From JBCCFK01 sp965262315 (GTDB taxonomy: Bacteria; Actinomycetota; Acidimicrobiia; Acidimicrobiales; UBA8592): 11,011 bases of DNA. The DNA lies in the NCBI GenBank assembly GCA_965262315.1, contig CBDHFJ010000156.1:1-11011 (forward strand), in the 5' to 3' direction. Below are positions 1 through 8,133 of the stretch, piece after piece. The notes beneath the pieces are model-generated. The model was not told the DNA's origin, did not search any database, and worked only from the letters and a program-made list of their open reading frames with translations. A program made the translations under genes and the position numbers. Each line of letters begins with the position of its first letter. Within the stretch, counting starts at the first letter, position 1.

Positions 1-536
1 CCTGGAGCGACCTCACGGCCGCCGAGCCGGACCGTATCCCTGCCGACCTCGCCGCGGTCGTCAAAGCCAGCTACATCGACGACACCCTCACCTGGCTCGA
101 TCGCATGGCGGCCCGGCCCTGGACGCTGACCCACATCGACTACGAGCTCGACAACGTGCTGTTCACCGACGAGGGCCCCGTCATCATCGATTGGCAGAGC
201 CCCATGCGCGGGTTTCCCGGCATGGACCTCGGCTGGCTGCTCGCCGCCTCGCACAACGACGAGACCCTCGAGGCGGAGCCCGAGCTGCTCGACCTGTACC
301 GGCGCGAACTGGCAAGCGCCGGCGGGCCCGACTGGACGGCGGCCGAGCTCGAGGAGGACCTCGCGATCGGCATGCTCCAGTTCACCGGCGGTGCCCCGAT
401 CCCGTACCTCCAGGACACCAGCACCTTCGGTGACACCGGCGACCGCATGCACGCCCGCTTCGAGAAGTTCCTCCAGGGCTGCATCGACGCGAGTATCCGC
501 TGGAACCTGGTCGACCACGTCGGCCGACACCTGTAG
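1..536 (+). CDS. APH/ecdysteroid-kinase-like phosphotransferase, C-terminal part (5' end outside window)
   Basis: The frame is open from base 3 to a TAG at 534-536, so the N-terminal lobe of the kinase is outside the window. Visible in the C-terminal lobe are the Brenner-type catalytic loop HIDYELDN (HxDxxxxN: catalytic Asp and metal-binding Asn) followed by VLF, then VIIDWQ, whose Asp occupies the DFG-like metal-binding place. This order and spacing is typical of the APH/choline kinase/ecdysteroid kinase-like superfamily, which transfers phosphate from ATP to a small-molecule hydroxyl. The substrate cannot be read from the sequence. A histidine phosphatase follows 28 bp downstream on the same strand, so the two are probably co-transcribed. 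Such pairs occur in actinobacterial acyl-CoA-metabolism clusters, where the kinase may act on a hydroxyacyl-CoA; that is inference. The internal ATG at 105 is not the real start, because coding sequence with the same composition continues upstream of it. Confidence 0.85.
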   Translation, partial: WSDLTAAEPDRIPADLAAVVKASYIDDTLTWLDRMAARPWTLTHIDYELDNVLFTDEGPVIIDWQSPMRGFPGMDLGWLLAASHNDETLEAEPELLDLYRRELASAGGPDWTAAELEEDLAIGMLQFTGGAPIPYLQDTSTFGDTGDRMHARFEKFLQGCIDASIRWNLVDHVGRHL

Positions 537-564
537 GCCCCCACCCCCACCGAGGAGTCGAGCA

Positions 565-1167
565 ATGGAGCTCGTCATCGTCCGGCACGCGCGACCGCGC
601 CGCGAGGAACGCGAAGACCACGAAGGCCCGGCCGATCCACCGTTGTCCGACCACGGGCACGTGCAGGCCCGCCGGGTCGCGGAGTTCCTGCATCCCGAGG
701 GCATCGATCACGTCGTGGCCAGCTCGATGGTCCGGGCCCATCAGACCGCACAGCCGCTCGCCGAGCTGCTGGGTCTCGAGATCGAGCTGCGCGACGACCT
801 CCGCGAGGTCGATCAGCATCGCAGCGTCTACATCCCACAGGAGGAGATGACGCCCGACGACCCGTTCGTCCAGGAGATGATGAACGACCCGTCGGCGATC
901 TTCGACGGCGACTACGAGGGGTTCCGCGACCGGGTCGTGGCGGGGTTCGACGAGATCATCACCGGCAACCGTGGCAAGACGGTGGCCGTGTTCTGCCACG
1001 GCATGGTGATGGCGGTCTACCTCCAGACGTTGTGGTCACTGCAGGACCCGTGGCACAACCAGCCCGCGTACACGGGCATCCACCGCGTGACCGCCTCGTC
1101 GTCCAACGGCATGCGGTCGATCCGCAGCATCAACGAGACCGGACACGTCCGCGACCTCCTGCGCTGA
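565..1167 (+). CDS. Histidine phosphatase superfamily protein (phosphoglycerate mutase-like)
   Basis: This 200-residue protein starts at ATG 565, with CGAGGAG at 551-557 as ribosome binding site; longer readings of the frame lack coding character. The N-terminal strand ELVIVRHAR gives the catalytic His8 in an RHA variant of the RHG motif. Arg57 (SMVRAHQTA) is the second phosphate-binding Arg, Glu81 (LREVD) the likely proton donor, and His145 (VFCHGMVM) the second active-site His. The full phosphatase set is therefore present and the enzyme should be active through a phosphohistidine intermediate. The size fits the small cytosolic phosphatase branch rather than dPGM. Position directly after the phosphotransferase suggests an antagonistic or sequential kinase/phosphatase pair. 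The substrate is unknown. The gene ends 17 bp before the convergent lipoprotein gene. Confidence 0.9.
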   Translation: MELVIVRHARPRREEREDHEGPADPPLSDHGHVQARRVAEFLHPEGIDHVVASSMVRAHQTAQPLAELLGLEIELRDDLREVDQHRSVYIPQEEMTPDDPFVQEMMNDPSAIFDGDYEGFRDRVVAGFDEIITGNRGKTVAVFCHGMVMAVYLQTLWSLQDPWHNQPAYTGIHRVTASSSNGMRSIRSINETGHVRDLLR

Positions 1168-1188
1168 GGCCCCCGGGCAGGGGGTCAG
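1164..1188. terminator. Bidirectional hairpin between convergent genes
   Basis: CTGA (1164-1167) pairs with TCAG (1185-1188), and CCCCC (1170-1174) pairs with GGGGG (1180-1184) around the loop GGGCA, with GG bulged at 1168-1169. The stop codons of both convergent genes lie inside the outer stem. No U tract follows on either strand, so at most this is a U-less, actinobacterial-type terminator. TGA facing TGA is self-complementary by default, so only the inner C5/G5 stem and the one extra outer pair are informative. Confidence 0.4.
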
Positions 1189-2075
1189 CCTGCGGTGAAC
1201 CGCAGTTCGAGACCGTCGGGGCCCGACAGCGTCAGGTGGTTCCCCTCGATCTCGAAGGTGGGGCCGCCGGTCAGCACGGCGGACACCTGCATCGCCTGCC
1301 GGGTGACGTCCTCGCTGCATCCCCGCGTGGTGGAGCGGAGGGCGCCGGTGCGGATGGTGTCGCCGTCGATCTCGTAGCCGCCGGCGAGGGTGTTGCACCC
1401 GTCGAAGGCGACGAGTTCGGTTTCGGTCAACTCCAGCCGGGGGTTGGTGTCGGCCAGGATCGAGCTGGCGGCATCGCCGCTGATGACGGTGTCGAGGGTC
1501 CAGTCGGTGCCGATCAGCTCGGCATCCGCCGGCGGCGTGATCTCGTCGAATCGGAGCTCGACGCCGTCGCCGGCCAGCACCAGCTGGCCGCCGTCGCGCT
1601 CGGCGGTGGTCGTGCGTCCGAGCGCGGTGAGGAACGCGGACTCGAGATCCAGCGTCTCGGGCGGGTCACACGCCATCTCGGTGACGCCGAACCCCTCGAA
1701 GAGGGTGTCGCCCTCGATCAGGGTGCCGAAGTAGGAGTTGCAGGCTGCGGTGCCACCCACGGCGCCGGCATCGTCGACCAGCAGGGTGACCGGGTGGGAC
1801 TCGAGGAGCGCGAGCGTCTCGCCGTCCACGGTGGCCGAGGCCAGCATCCACTCGACCGTGCCGAACGGGTCAGCCGCGTCGGCCGGCTCCTCCCGGTCCG
1901 GGTCGCCGCCCGTCACGGCGCCGTCGGCCGTGTTGTCGGCGCCGTCGTCGCCGGCAACCACGCCCTCGTCGTCGTCATCGCCGCCGCAGGCGGCGAGGAT
2001 CAGCGTCAGGACGATCGCGAGAGCGACCAGCAGTCGGGGGGATCGAGGGAAGCGGGTTCGGTTGCGCATGTCCAT
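1185..2075 (-). CDS. Putative lipoprotein with two META (DUF306/HslJ-like) domains
   Basis: This protein has 296 residues. The start ATG at 2075 is chosen because a perfect AGGAGG lies 8 nt upstream; the second Met, two codons later, is less well placed. A basic N-region (RNRTRFPRSPR) and a hydrophobic helix lead to the lipobox LAAC with Cys30 as lipidated residue, followed by an Asp/Glu-rich flexible linker (about 32-70). Two META domains follow, at about 71-178 and 184-296. Each has the family's ACN/GCN motif (Cys112, Cys227) and a downstream Cys (Cys136 in MACD, Cys253 in RGCS), likely a disulfide in each. The protein should sit on the outer face of the cytoplasmic membrane. META domains are found in the heat-stress protein HslJ and many secreted proteins, but the biochemical function is unclear. 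The gene diverges from typA and converges on the phosphatase gene. Confidence 0.88.
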   Translation of the reverse strand: MDMRNRTRFPRSPRLLVALAIVLTLILAACGGDDDDEGVVAGDDGADNTADGAVTGGDPDREEPADAADPFGTVEWMLASATVDGETLALLESHPVTLLVDDAGAVGGTAACNSYFGTLIEGDTLFEGFGVTEMACDPPETLDLESAFLTALGRTTTAERDGGQLVLAGDGVELRFDEITPPADAELIGTDWTLDTVISGDAASSILADTNPRLELTETELVAFDGCNTLAGGYEIDGDTIRTGALRSTTRGCSEDVTRQAMQVSAVLTGGPTFEIEGNHLTLSGPDGLELRFTAG

Positions 2076-2083
2076 GTGACGAT

Positions 2084-2127
2084 CCTCCTGCGCCCCCGGT
2101 TCCCGAAGGCGGGTGATCACCAAAGTA
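2084..2127 (-). promoter_or_regulatory. Likely -10 element and Shine-Dalgarno of the META lipoprotein gene
   Basis: On the minus strand TACTTT (2127-2122) fits the TANNNT -10 pattern. It is followed about 32 nt later by a full AGGAGG (2089-2084), 8 nt before the ATG at 2075. I see no clear TTGAC-like -35 box. This implies a short leader of about 40 nt, in contrast to the apparently leaderless typA on the other strand of the same 117-bp intergenic region. The Shine-Dalgarno is strong evidence; the -10 is tentative. Confidence 0.45.
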
Positions 2128-2179
2128 CCGGGTGACGACCGACCACGGCGCGGTGGGAGGGGTGCCGGTTCCAGACCGA

Positions 2180-2185
2180 TACCGT
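2180..2185 (+). promoter_or_regulatory. Putative leaderless -10 (TACCGT) of typA
   Basis: TACCGT ends 7 nt before the typA ATG at 2193, the spacing expected if transcription begins at the A of the start codon. No purine-rich Shine-Dalgarno lies in the 15 bases before the ATG. Three other genes in the window have the same arrangement. Confidence 0.45.
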
Positions 2186-2192
2186 TCCGCGT

Positions 2193-4025
2193 ATGGCCAC
2201 CAGGGCAGATCTCCGCAATGTGGCCATCGTGGCCCACGTCGACCATGGCAAGACCACGCTGGTCGACGGCATGCTCCACCAATCCGGCGCGTTCGGTGCA
2301 CATCAGGACATCGACGAGCGTGTCATGGATTCGATGGACCTCGAACGCGAGAAGGGCATCACCATCCTCGCCAAGAACACCGCGGTCCGGGTCGGGGACA
2401 CCAAGATCAACATCCTCGACACGCCGGGTCACGCCGACTTCGGCGGCGAGGTCGAGCGGGCGTTGACGATGGTCGACGGCGTGTTGCTGCTGGTCGACGC
2501 CAGCGAGGGCCCGCTGCCCCAGACCCGCTTCGTGCTCCGCAAGGCCATGGCACTGGACCTGCCGGTCGTGCTGGTGATCAACAAGATCGACCGGCCCGAC
2601 GCCCGCATCGACGAGGTGGTCGACGAGGTCTACGAGCTGTTCCTGGACCTGGACGCGGCCGATCATCAGATCGACTTCCCGATCGTCTACACCAACGCCC
2701 GCGAGGGCACGGCCACCACCGATCTCGCCGAGCCCGGCACCGACCTGCAGCCGCTGTTCGAGGTCCTGCTCGACACCATGCCGGCGCCGACCCACGACCC
2801 CGAGCATCCCCTCCAGGCGTGGGTGACCAACCTCGACGCCTCGCCCTACGTCGGGCGGATCGCCATCGGTCGAGTCCAGCACGGGACCATCAAGCGGGGC
2901 GCGCCCCTGGCGTGGTGCCGGGCCGACGGCTCGATCCAGTCCGCCCGTGTCGGCAGCCTGTATGTGACCGAGAACCTGGACCGGGTCGAGGTCGAAGAAG
3001 CCGGCCCGGGCGAGATCATCGCCGTGTCCGGCATCGAGGACGTCACCATCGGCGAGACCCTCGCCGACCCCGAGGACCCCCGGCCCATGCCGGTCATCGC
3101 CGTGGACGAGCCGACCCTGTCGGTCACCATCGGCGTCAACACCTCGCCGCTCGCCGGCGACGACGGCGACAAGCTCACCGCCCGCCAGGTGCTCGCCCGC
3201 CTCGACAAGGAGTTGGTCGGCAACGTCTCGCTCCGCGTCAACCCCACCGACCGCCCCGATGCCTGGGAGGTCCAGGGTCGTGGCGAGCTCCAGCTGGCGA
3301 TCCTGGTCGAGATGATGCGCCGCGAGGGTTTCGAGCTCACCGTGGGCAAGCCCGAGGTCGTCACGCGCGAGATCGACGGCACCCTCCACGAGCCCACCGA
3401 GCGCCTGACCATCGACGTCCCCGAAGAGCACGTCGGCGCCGTCACCCAGCTCCTCGGCGAGCGCAAGGCCCGCATGGAGAACATGTCGAACCACGGCACC
3501 GGCTGGGTCCGCCTCGACTACATCGTCGCCGCTCGCGGGCTCATCGGGTTCCGCACCGAGTTCCTCACCGAGACGCGGGGGACCGGCCTGTTGCACCACG
3601 TGTTCGAGGGCTACGAGCCCTGGATGGGCGAGCTCCGAACCCGCACCACCGGATCGGTCGTCGCCGACCGTCGCGGTCCCACGACGGCGTACGCCATCAC
3701 CAGCATCCAGGAGCGCACCAGCCTGTTCGTGGGCCCTGGCGTCGAGGTCTACGAGGGCATGATCGTGGGCGAGAACCCTCGCAACGAGGACATGGACGTC
3801 AACATCTGCCGTGAGAAGAAGCTCACCAACGTCCGTGCCGCCGCATCGGACGACACCGTGCGTCTGACGCCGCCGAAGAAGCTGTCGCTCGAGCAGGCGT
3901 TGGAGTTCATCGCCGCCGACGAGTGCGTCGAGGTCACCCCGTCGAACGTCCGGCTCCGCAAGACCGAGCTCGACGCCGGTGAACGCGCGAGGACGCTCAA
4001 GCGGCTCAAGCACGAGCGCGTCTGA
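2193..4025 (+). CDS. typA: Ribosome-associated translational GTPase TypA/BipA
   Basis: The protein has 610 residues, the family's normal length. All GTPase motifs are present: G1 AHVDHGKT (14-21), G2 within EREKGITI (51-58), G3 DTPGH (76-80), G4 NKID (130-133) and G5-like TNARE (167-171). EF-G-like domain II, domain III and domain V regions follow. The BipA-specific C-terminal half includes RGLIGFRTEFLTETRGTG and ends in basic residues (RLKHERV), consistent with ribosome binding. TypA is an EF-G-related GTPase that binds the 70S ribosome and supports 50S assembly and growth under cold or other stress. I chose ATG 2193 because MATRADLRNVAIVAHVDHGK is the usual family N-terminus; it appears leaderless. 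The gene converges on a small unknown gene 21 bp downstream. Its antisense strand is open for hundreds of codons, a GC-bias artefact. Confidence 0.97.
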   Translation: MATRADLRNVAIVAHVDHGKTTLVDGMLHQSGAFGAHQDIDERVMDSMDLEREKGITILAKNTAVRVGDTKINILDTPGHADFGGEVERALTMVDGVLLLVDASEGPLPQTRFVLRKAMALDLPVVLVINKIDRPDARIDEVVDEVYELFLDLDAADHQIDFPIVYTNAREGTATTDLAEPGTDLQPLFEVLLDTMPAPTHDPEHPLQAWVTNLDASPYVGRIAIGRVQHGTIKRGAPLAWCRADGSIQSARVGSLYVTENLDRVEVEEAGPGEIIAVSGIEDVTIGETLADPEDPRPMPVIAVDEPTLSVTIGVNTSPLAGDDGDKLTARQVLARLDKELVGNVSLRVNPTDRPDAWEVQGRGELQLAILVEMMRREGFELTVGKPEVVTREIDGTLHEPTERLTIDVPEEHVGAVTQLLGERKARMENMSNHGTGWVRLDYIVAARGLIGFRTEFLTETRGTGLLHHVFEGYEPWMGELRTRTTGSVVADRRGPTTAYAITSIQERTSLFVGPGVEVYEGMIVGENPRNEDMDVNICREKKLTNVRAAASDDTVRLTPPKKLSLEQALEFIAADECVEVTPSNVRLRKTELDAGERARTLKRLKHERV

Positions 4026-4050
4026 GATCGCCCGGCCGGCCGGCCCTCAG
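4022..4050. terminator. Bidirectional hairpin between typA and the convergent gene
   Basis: CTGAG (4022-4026) pairs with CTCAG (4046-4050), enclosing the self-complementary 12-mer GGCCGGCCGGCC (4034-4045). Both stop codons of the convergent pair are inside the outer stem. There is no U tract. The architecture matches the hairpin at 1164-1188, which supports a U-less bidirectional terminator. Confidence 0.4.
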
Positions 4051-4499
4051 CGGCGGCGGTGGGGCTCCAGGGACGTCATGTAGTCGGTGAGGCGCCCTGC
4101 GATCTCGAAGGCCAGCTCCTCGTCCTCGAGGTCGGGTTCGATCCAGGCCTCCGACACCCGCCGCCAGTCGTCGGCACCGAAGAACGGGGCGGCCTCGGCC
4201 TCGGCTCCCAGGTGCTTGCGCCAGCGCTTCTCGGCGCCGAGCAGCGCGTCGAAGGCTGCCTCGTTCTCCGCGGGATCGCGGTACTCGGCGTGCCAGCCGA
4301 TCTCGAGCGCCATGCCCTCGGTACCGTCGACGTGGCGGCGAGCGAGGAGCTGTGCTTCGTAGTGCTCGCGAGGTGCCTGGTCGGTGTCGAACCAGACCTT
4401 CACCCCTCGCCGGTGGGTCCGGGACTCGATGCGTCCGAGTTCGTCCGGCACGAGCGCGCGAACGAGATCGTCGACCTGGTCGAACAGCGAGAGCTGCAT
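4047..4499 (-). CDS. Hypothetical acidic protein of about 150 residues
   Basis: I do not recognise a family. The chosen start, ATG at 4499, gives MQLSLFDQVDDLVRALV and 150 residues. An upstream in-frame GTG at 4529 would add ten residues (VPCETCQAGR) and cannot be excluded. Neither has a clear Shine-Dalgarno, though CAGGCT ends 6 nt before the ATG, one base off the TANNNT leaderless pattern. The sequence is soluble-looking, mixed alpha/beta and rich in Trp and acidic residues (WFDTDQAPREHYEAQLL, EIGWHAEYRDPAENEAAF, WRRVSEAWIEPDLEDEELAF), with no signal peptide or membrane segment. Third-position G/C bias matches its neighbours and supports it as a real gene. It converges on typA and diverges from the DUF2277 gene. 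Confidence 0.75.
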   Translation of the reverse strand: MQLSLFDQVDDLVRALVPDELGRIESRTHRRGVKVWFDTDQAPREHYEAQLLARRHVDGTEGMALEIGWHAEYRDPAENEAAFDALLGAEKRWRKHLGAEAEAAPFFGADDWRRVSEAWIEPDLEDEELAFEIAGRLTDYMTSLEPHRRR

Positions 4500-4663
4500 C
4501 CGGCCAGCCTGACAGGTCTCGCACGGCACTGCGAGCGAGGTGGGGCCGGCGTCGCCGCGCCCTCGGGCGTTGCCACCCGGTGGGATGAGGGCACGGCGAC
4601 GCCGAGGTTGCCCCCGGCCAACTTAGTGCAGTGTCCACGCCATCCCGACCCCGGAACGCGATC

Positions 4664-4669
4664 TAGTCT
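4664..4669 (+). promoter_or_regulatory. Putative leaderless -10 (TAGTCT) of the DUF2277 gene
   Basis: TAGTCT ends 6 nt before the ATG at 4676. There is no Shine-Dalgarno, and the spacing fits transcription starting at or next to the start codon. Confidence 0.45.
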
Positions 4670-4675
4670 CGCGTC

Positions 4676-4924
4676 ATGTGCAGGAACATCACCACGCTGC
4701 GGGGGCTCGAGCCGGTCGCGACGTCTGAGGAGATCGAGGCCGCCGCGTTGCAGTACGTCCGGAAGGTGGCCGGCATCGCCAAGGTCAGCGCCGCCACCGA
4801 GGACGCGGTCCGGGCCGCAGTGGCGGAGATCGCGGCCACGACCGAGCGCCTCATCGCCGATCTTCCGCCCAGGAAGGTCCCGCCGAAGACCGAGCCGCCC
4901 CTGCGTCGGCTCGACCGCCAATAG
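4676..4924 (+). CDS. DUF2277 family protein
   Basis: This 82-residue protein begins MCRNITTLRGLEP and contains EEIEAAALQYVRKVAGI, both strongly characteristic of DUF2277. That is a small, widely distributed bacterial family with no established function that I know of. The middle is a predicted helical segment (about 20-64) and the tail is Pro/Lys-rich (PPRKVPPKTEPPLRRL), without a signal peptide or membrane helix. The conserved N-terminal MCRN supports the ATG at 4676. A luciferase-like oxidoreductase starts 10 bp downstream; its putative -10 overlaps this gene's stop codon, so the second gene may have both read-through and its own transcription. Confidence 0.92.
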   Translation: MCRNITTLRGLEPVATSEEIEAAALQYVRKVAGIAKVSAATEDAVRAAVAEIAATTERLIADLPPRKVPPKTEPPLRRLDRQ

Positions 4925-4927
4925 GCT
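4922..4927 (+). promoter_or_regulatory. Putative leaderless -10 (TAGGCT) of the luciferase-like oxidoreductase
   Basis: TAGGCT ends 7 nt before the ATG at 4935, with no Shine-Dalgarno between. Its first three bases are the TAG stop codon of the DUF2277 gene, so stop codon and promoter element share bases. Confidence 0.4.
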
Positions 4928-4934
4928 CAGCGGC

Positions 4935-5834
4935 ATGCGCATCGGGGTCTCGCTCGCTTCTGCCCACGCTGTCGACGATCCGCGCGAGGGTGCTCGCTGG
5001 ATGATCGAACGGGCCCGCGCCGCCGAGCGAGCCCAGCTCGACTCGCTCACGCTCGGCGACCACCACGCAACGCCCGCCCCGTACTGGCAGAACACGCCGA
5101 TGCTCGGGCGGCTGCTCGCCGAGTGGGGCCGCCGCCCGGCCGGCTGCCTCTTCCTGCTGCCGCTGTGGAACCCGCTGGTCGTCGCCGAGCACGTCGGGAC
5201 CCTTGCATCCCTCACCGACGCCACCTTCATCGTCCAGACCGGGATCGGCGGCGGCGATGCGCAGTTCTCCGCGCTCAACGCGGACCTCAAGAGTCGGGGG
5301 CGCGTCCTGGAGGAGAGCGTGCGCGTGATCAAGGCGCTACTGGCGGGCGAAACCGTCGAGAGTCCGCTGATGGGCGGTCCGGCGTCCGTCGCGCTGCGGC
5401 CCGCCGAGCCCGTGGAGTGGTGGGTCGGCGGTGGTCCGGCACCCGCAGCCCTCGATCGCGCGGCTCGGATCGGCGACGCGTGGTACGCCGGGCCGGGGGT
5501 CACCACCGAGACGGCTCCGCCCCAACTCGCGGTCTATCGAGAGGCGTGTGCGGCGGCAGGCGCGACACCACGAGCGATCCTCCGCAAGGACGTGATCGTG
5601 TCGGCGGAGCCCGGCCTGGCTCGGTCGACGGCGGCCGACCTGGTCGAGCGCGGCTACCGGGGCATGGGCCTCGACGCCGTGGTGGCCGGTACCCCCGCCG
5701 AGGTGGCCGAACAGCTCGCACCGTTCGCAGCGCTCGGCTTCTCCGACGTCATCTGCCGCTGCATGAACGTGGAGCAGGCGCTGGCGGTCGAGACCGTCGA
5801 GCTGCTCGGAGAGGTCCGAGCGCTGCTGGGGTGA
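4935..5834 (+). CDS. LLM-class (luciferase-like, probably F420-dependent) oxidoreductase
   Basis: This is a 299-residue TIM-barrel protein of the bacterial luciferase-like superfamily. The N-terminal strand is MRIGVSL, followed by an amphipathic helix and the SLTLGDHH motif (37-44) that in this superfamily lines the flavin/F420 pocket. LLPLWNPLVVAEHVGTL (74-90) matches the family's strand-helix with the NP...A...ATL pattern, and GIGGGDAQFSAL (103-114) the conserved Gly-rich phosphate-binding turn. WWVGGGPAPAALDRAARIGDAWY (162-184) is the second conserved block. The usual SGGR-like stretch reads TDAT here (94-97), a small departure. Members use F420 or FMN to reduce or oxidise small organics; this one's substrate is unknown. 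ATG 4935 is chosen because the frame upstream is antisense and intergenic sequence. The gene ends 3 bp before the convergent Crp-family gene. Confidence 0.88.
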   Translation: MRIGVSLASAHAVDDPREGARWMIERARAAERAQLDSLTLGDHHATPAPYWQNTPMLGRLLAEWGRRPAGCLFLLPLWNPLVVAEHVGTLASLTDATFIVQTGIGGGDAQFSALNADLKSRGRVLEESVRVIKALLAGETVESPLMGGPASVALRPAEPVEWWVGGGPAPAALDRAARIGDAWYAGPGVTTETAPPQLAVYREACAAAGATPRAILRKDVIVSAEPGLARSTAADLVERGYRGMGLDAVVAGTPAEVAEQLAPFAALGFSDVICRCMNVEQALAVETVELLGEVRALLG

Positions 5835-5837
5835 CGG

Positions 5838-6458
5838 TCAGAACTCGTCGGGGCGCAGCACTTTCAAGCGTCCACGGCTGAGCTGGACCAGGCCCTCGTC
5901 CTGCATGGCCCGAACGATGCCGTTCGCGGTCGGACGGGTGGTTCCAGCCAGCGACGCGACCACCTCCTGCGACAGGGGGATCTCGGTGCCGAAGTGGTCG
6001 CAGAGCTGGCGCACGGTCCGCCGCACCCGATCGTCCACCGGACGGTGGCGGGCGTCCAGCAAGAGTTCGCTGAGGTTGCGCAGCCGCTGGTCGAGCAGGG
6101 AGATCAGGAGGCCGTCGAATGCCGGCGTGGTCTGGCGGAGCTCGTCGAAGGCCGATCGGGCGAGCACCCGTAGCTCGGTGGCCTCGACCGCTCGCGCCGT
6201 GGCACCGCGTGGGTCGTCTGACAAGAGCGCCTGCTCACCGATGAGCTCGCCACCTCCGACGATGGCCACGGCGACCACATCGCCGTCCTCGGTGGTCCGT
6301 TCGACGATGAGGTTGCCGGTGTCGATCACGAACGCCGCGTCGCCCGGCTCGCCCTCCCAGAACAGGACATCGCCTCGGCGCAGCCGACGCGAGCGCATCG
6401 AGGACAACAGCCGGGTGCGCTCGGATTGGTCGAGGGATTCGAGAAGGGCGTCGAACAC
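5838..6458 (-). CDS. Crp/Fnr-family transcriptional regulator
   Basis: The protein has 206 residues from GTG 6458. Residues about 5-120 form a cyclic-nucleotide-binding domain, with the phosphate-binding cassette GEQALLSDDPRGATA (74-88). The Gly-Glu and Arg84 expected for cNMP ribose-phosphate contact are kept, so ligand binding is plausible. A long dimerisation helix (about 108-140) and a C-terminal winged HTH (SQEVVASLAGTTRPTANGIVRAMQ, 163-186) follow, ending in the wing RGRLKVL. The cassette lacks the Fnr-type N-terminal cysteines, so it is not an oxygen-sensing Fnr. It diverges from the acyl-CoA ligase gene across 131 bp and is a candidate regulator of that gene and of itself. The ligand is unknown. 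AGGA 8 nt before the GTG could be a weak Shine-Dalgarno, or part of a leaderless -10. Confidence 0.92.
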   Translation of the reverse strand: MFDALLESLDQSERTRLLSSMRSRRLRRGDVLFWEGEPGDAAFVIDTGNLIVERTTEDGDVVAVAIVGGGELIGEQALLSDDPRGATARAVEATELRVLARSAFDELRQTTPAFDGLLISLLDQRLRNLSELLLDARHRPVDDRVRRTVRQLCDHFGTEIPLSQEVVASLAGTTRPTANGIVRAMQDEGLVQLSRGRLKVLRPDEF

Positions 6459-6461
6459 GGG

Positions 6462-6499
6462 CGAGATCCTATGGGCTCAATGGCGCCAACCCGAGATCC
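6462..6499. repeat. CGAGATCC direct repeat in the divergent crp/ligase intergenic region
   Basis: CGAGATCC occurs at 6462-6469 and 6492-6499, 30 bp apart (about three helical turns). The palindrome TGGCGCCA (6481-6488) lies between them. The first copy overlaps the putative -10 of the regulator gene. The repeat could be an autoregulatory operator, but an 8-bp repeat is weak evidence and it does not resemble TGTGA-N6-TCACA. Confidence 0.25.
6466..6471 (-). promoter_or_regulatory. Putative leaderless -10 (TAGGAT) of the Crp-family gene
   Basis: On the minus strand TAGGAT ends 7 nt before GTG 6458, the same geometry as typA and the luciferase-like gene. The embedded AGGA at 8 nt spacing is an alternative explanation as a weak Shine-Dalgarno. 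Confidence 0.35.
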
Positions 6500-6547
6500 G
6501 GCGTTGTCCCGCGGTGTGCCAGCTCGGTCCGGCTGGGTGGCCGCGGC

Positions 6548-6582
6548 TAGCGTGCACGCACGACCAGTCGCTGCAGAGGGGG
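6548..6582 (+). promoter_or_regulatory. Putative -10 (TAGCGT) and Shine-Dalgarno of the acyl-CoA ligase gene
   Basis: TAGCGT (6548-6553) fits TANNNT. Starting about 7 nt later would give a leader of roughly 30 nt containing GAGGGGG (6576-6582), 7 nt before GTG 6590. Unlike four of its neighbours, this gene has a conventional leader. No clear -35 box is seen. Confidence 0.4.
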
Positions 6583-6589
6583 ATTTGCC

Positions 6590-8125
<1,536 letters not shown>

Positions 8126-8133
8126 GTGCGCCC

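Noticed and set aside
2132..3814. Plus-strand 560-codon frame over typA in another phase
   Set aside because: Arg/Pro/His-rich translation with no motif; a shadow of typA, which has full GTPase motifs.
1185..4013. Minus-strand open frame of about 940 codons covering the antisense of typA and the lipoprotein gene
   Set aside because: Only its last 297 codons (from 2075) have a signal peptide, Shine-Dalgarno and family motifs. The rest mirrors typA codons and is open because of GC bias.
4059..4934. Upstream extension of the luciferase-like oxidoreductase frame
   Set aside because: It is antisense to the unknown gene and crosses DUF2277 out of frame. The family N-terminus MRIGVSL begins at 4935.
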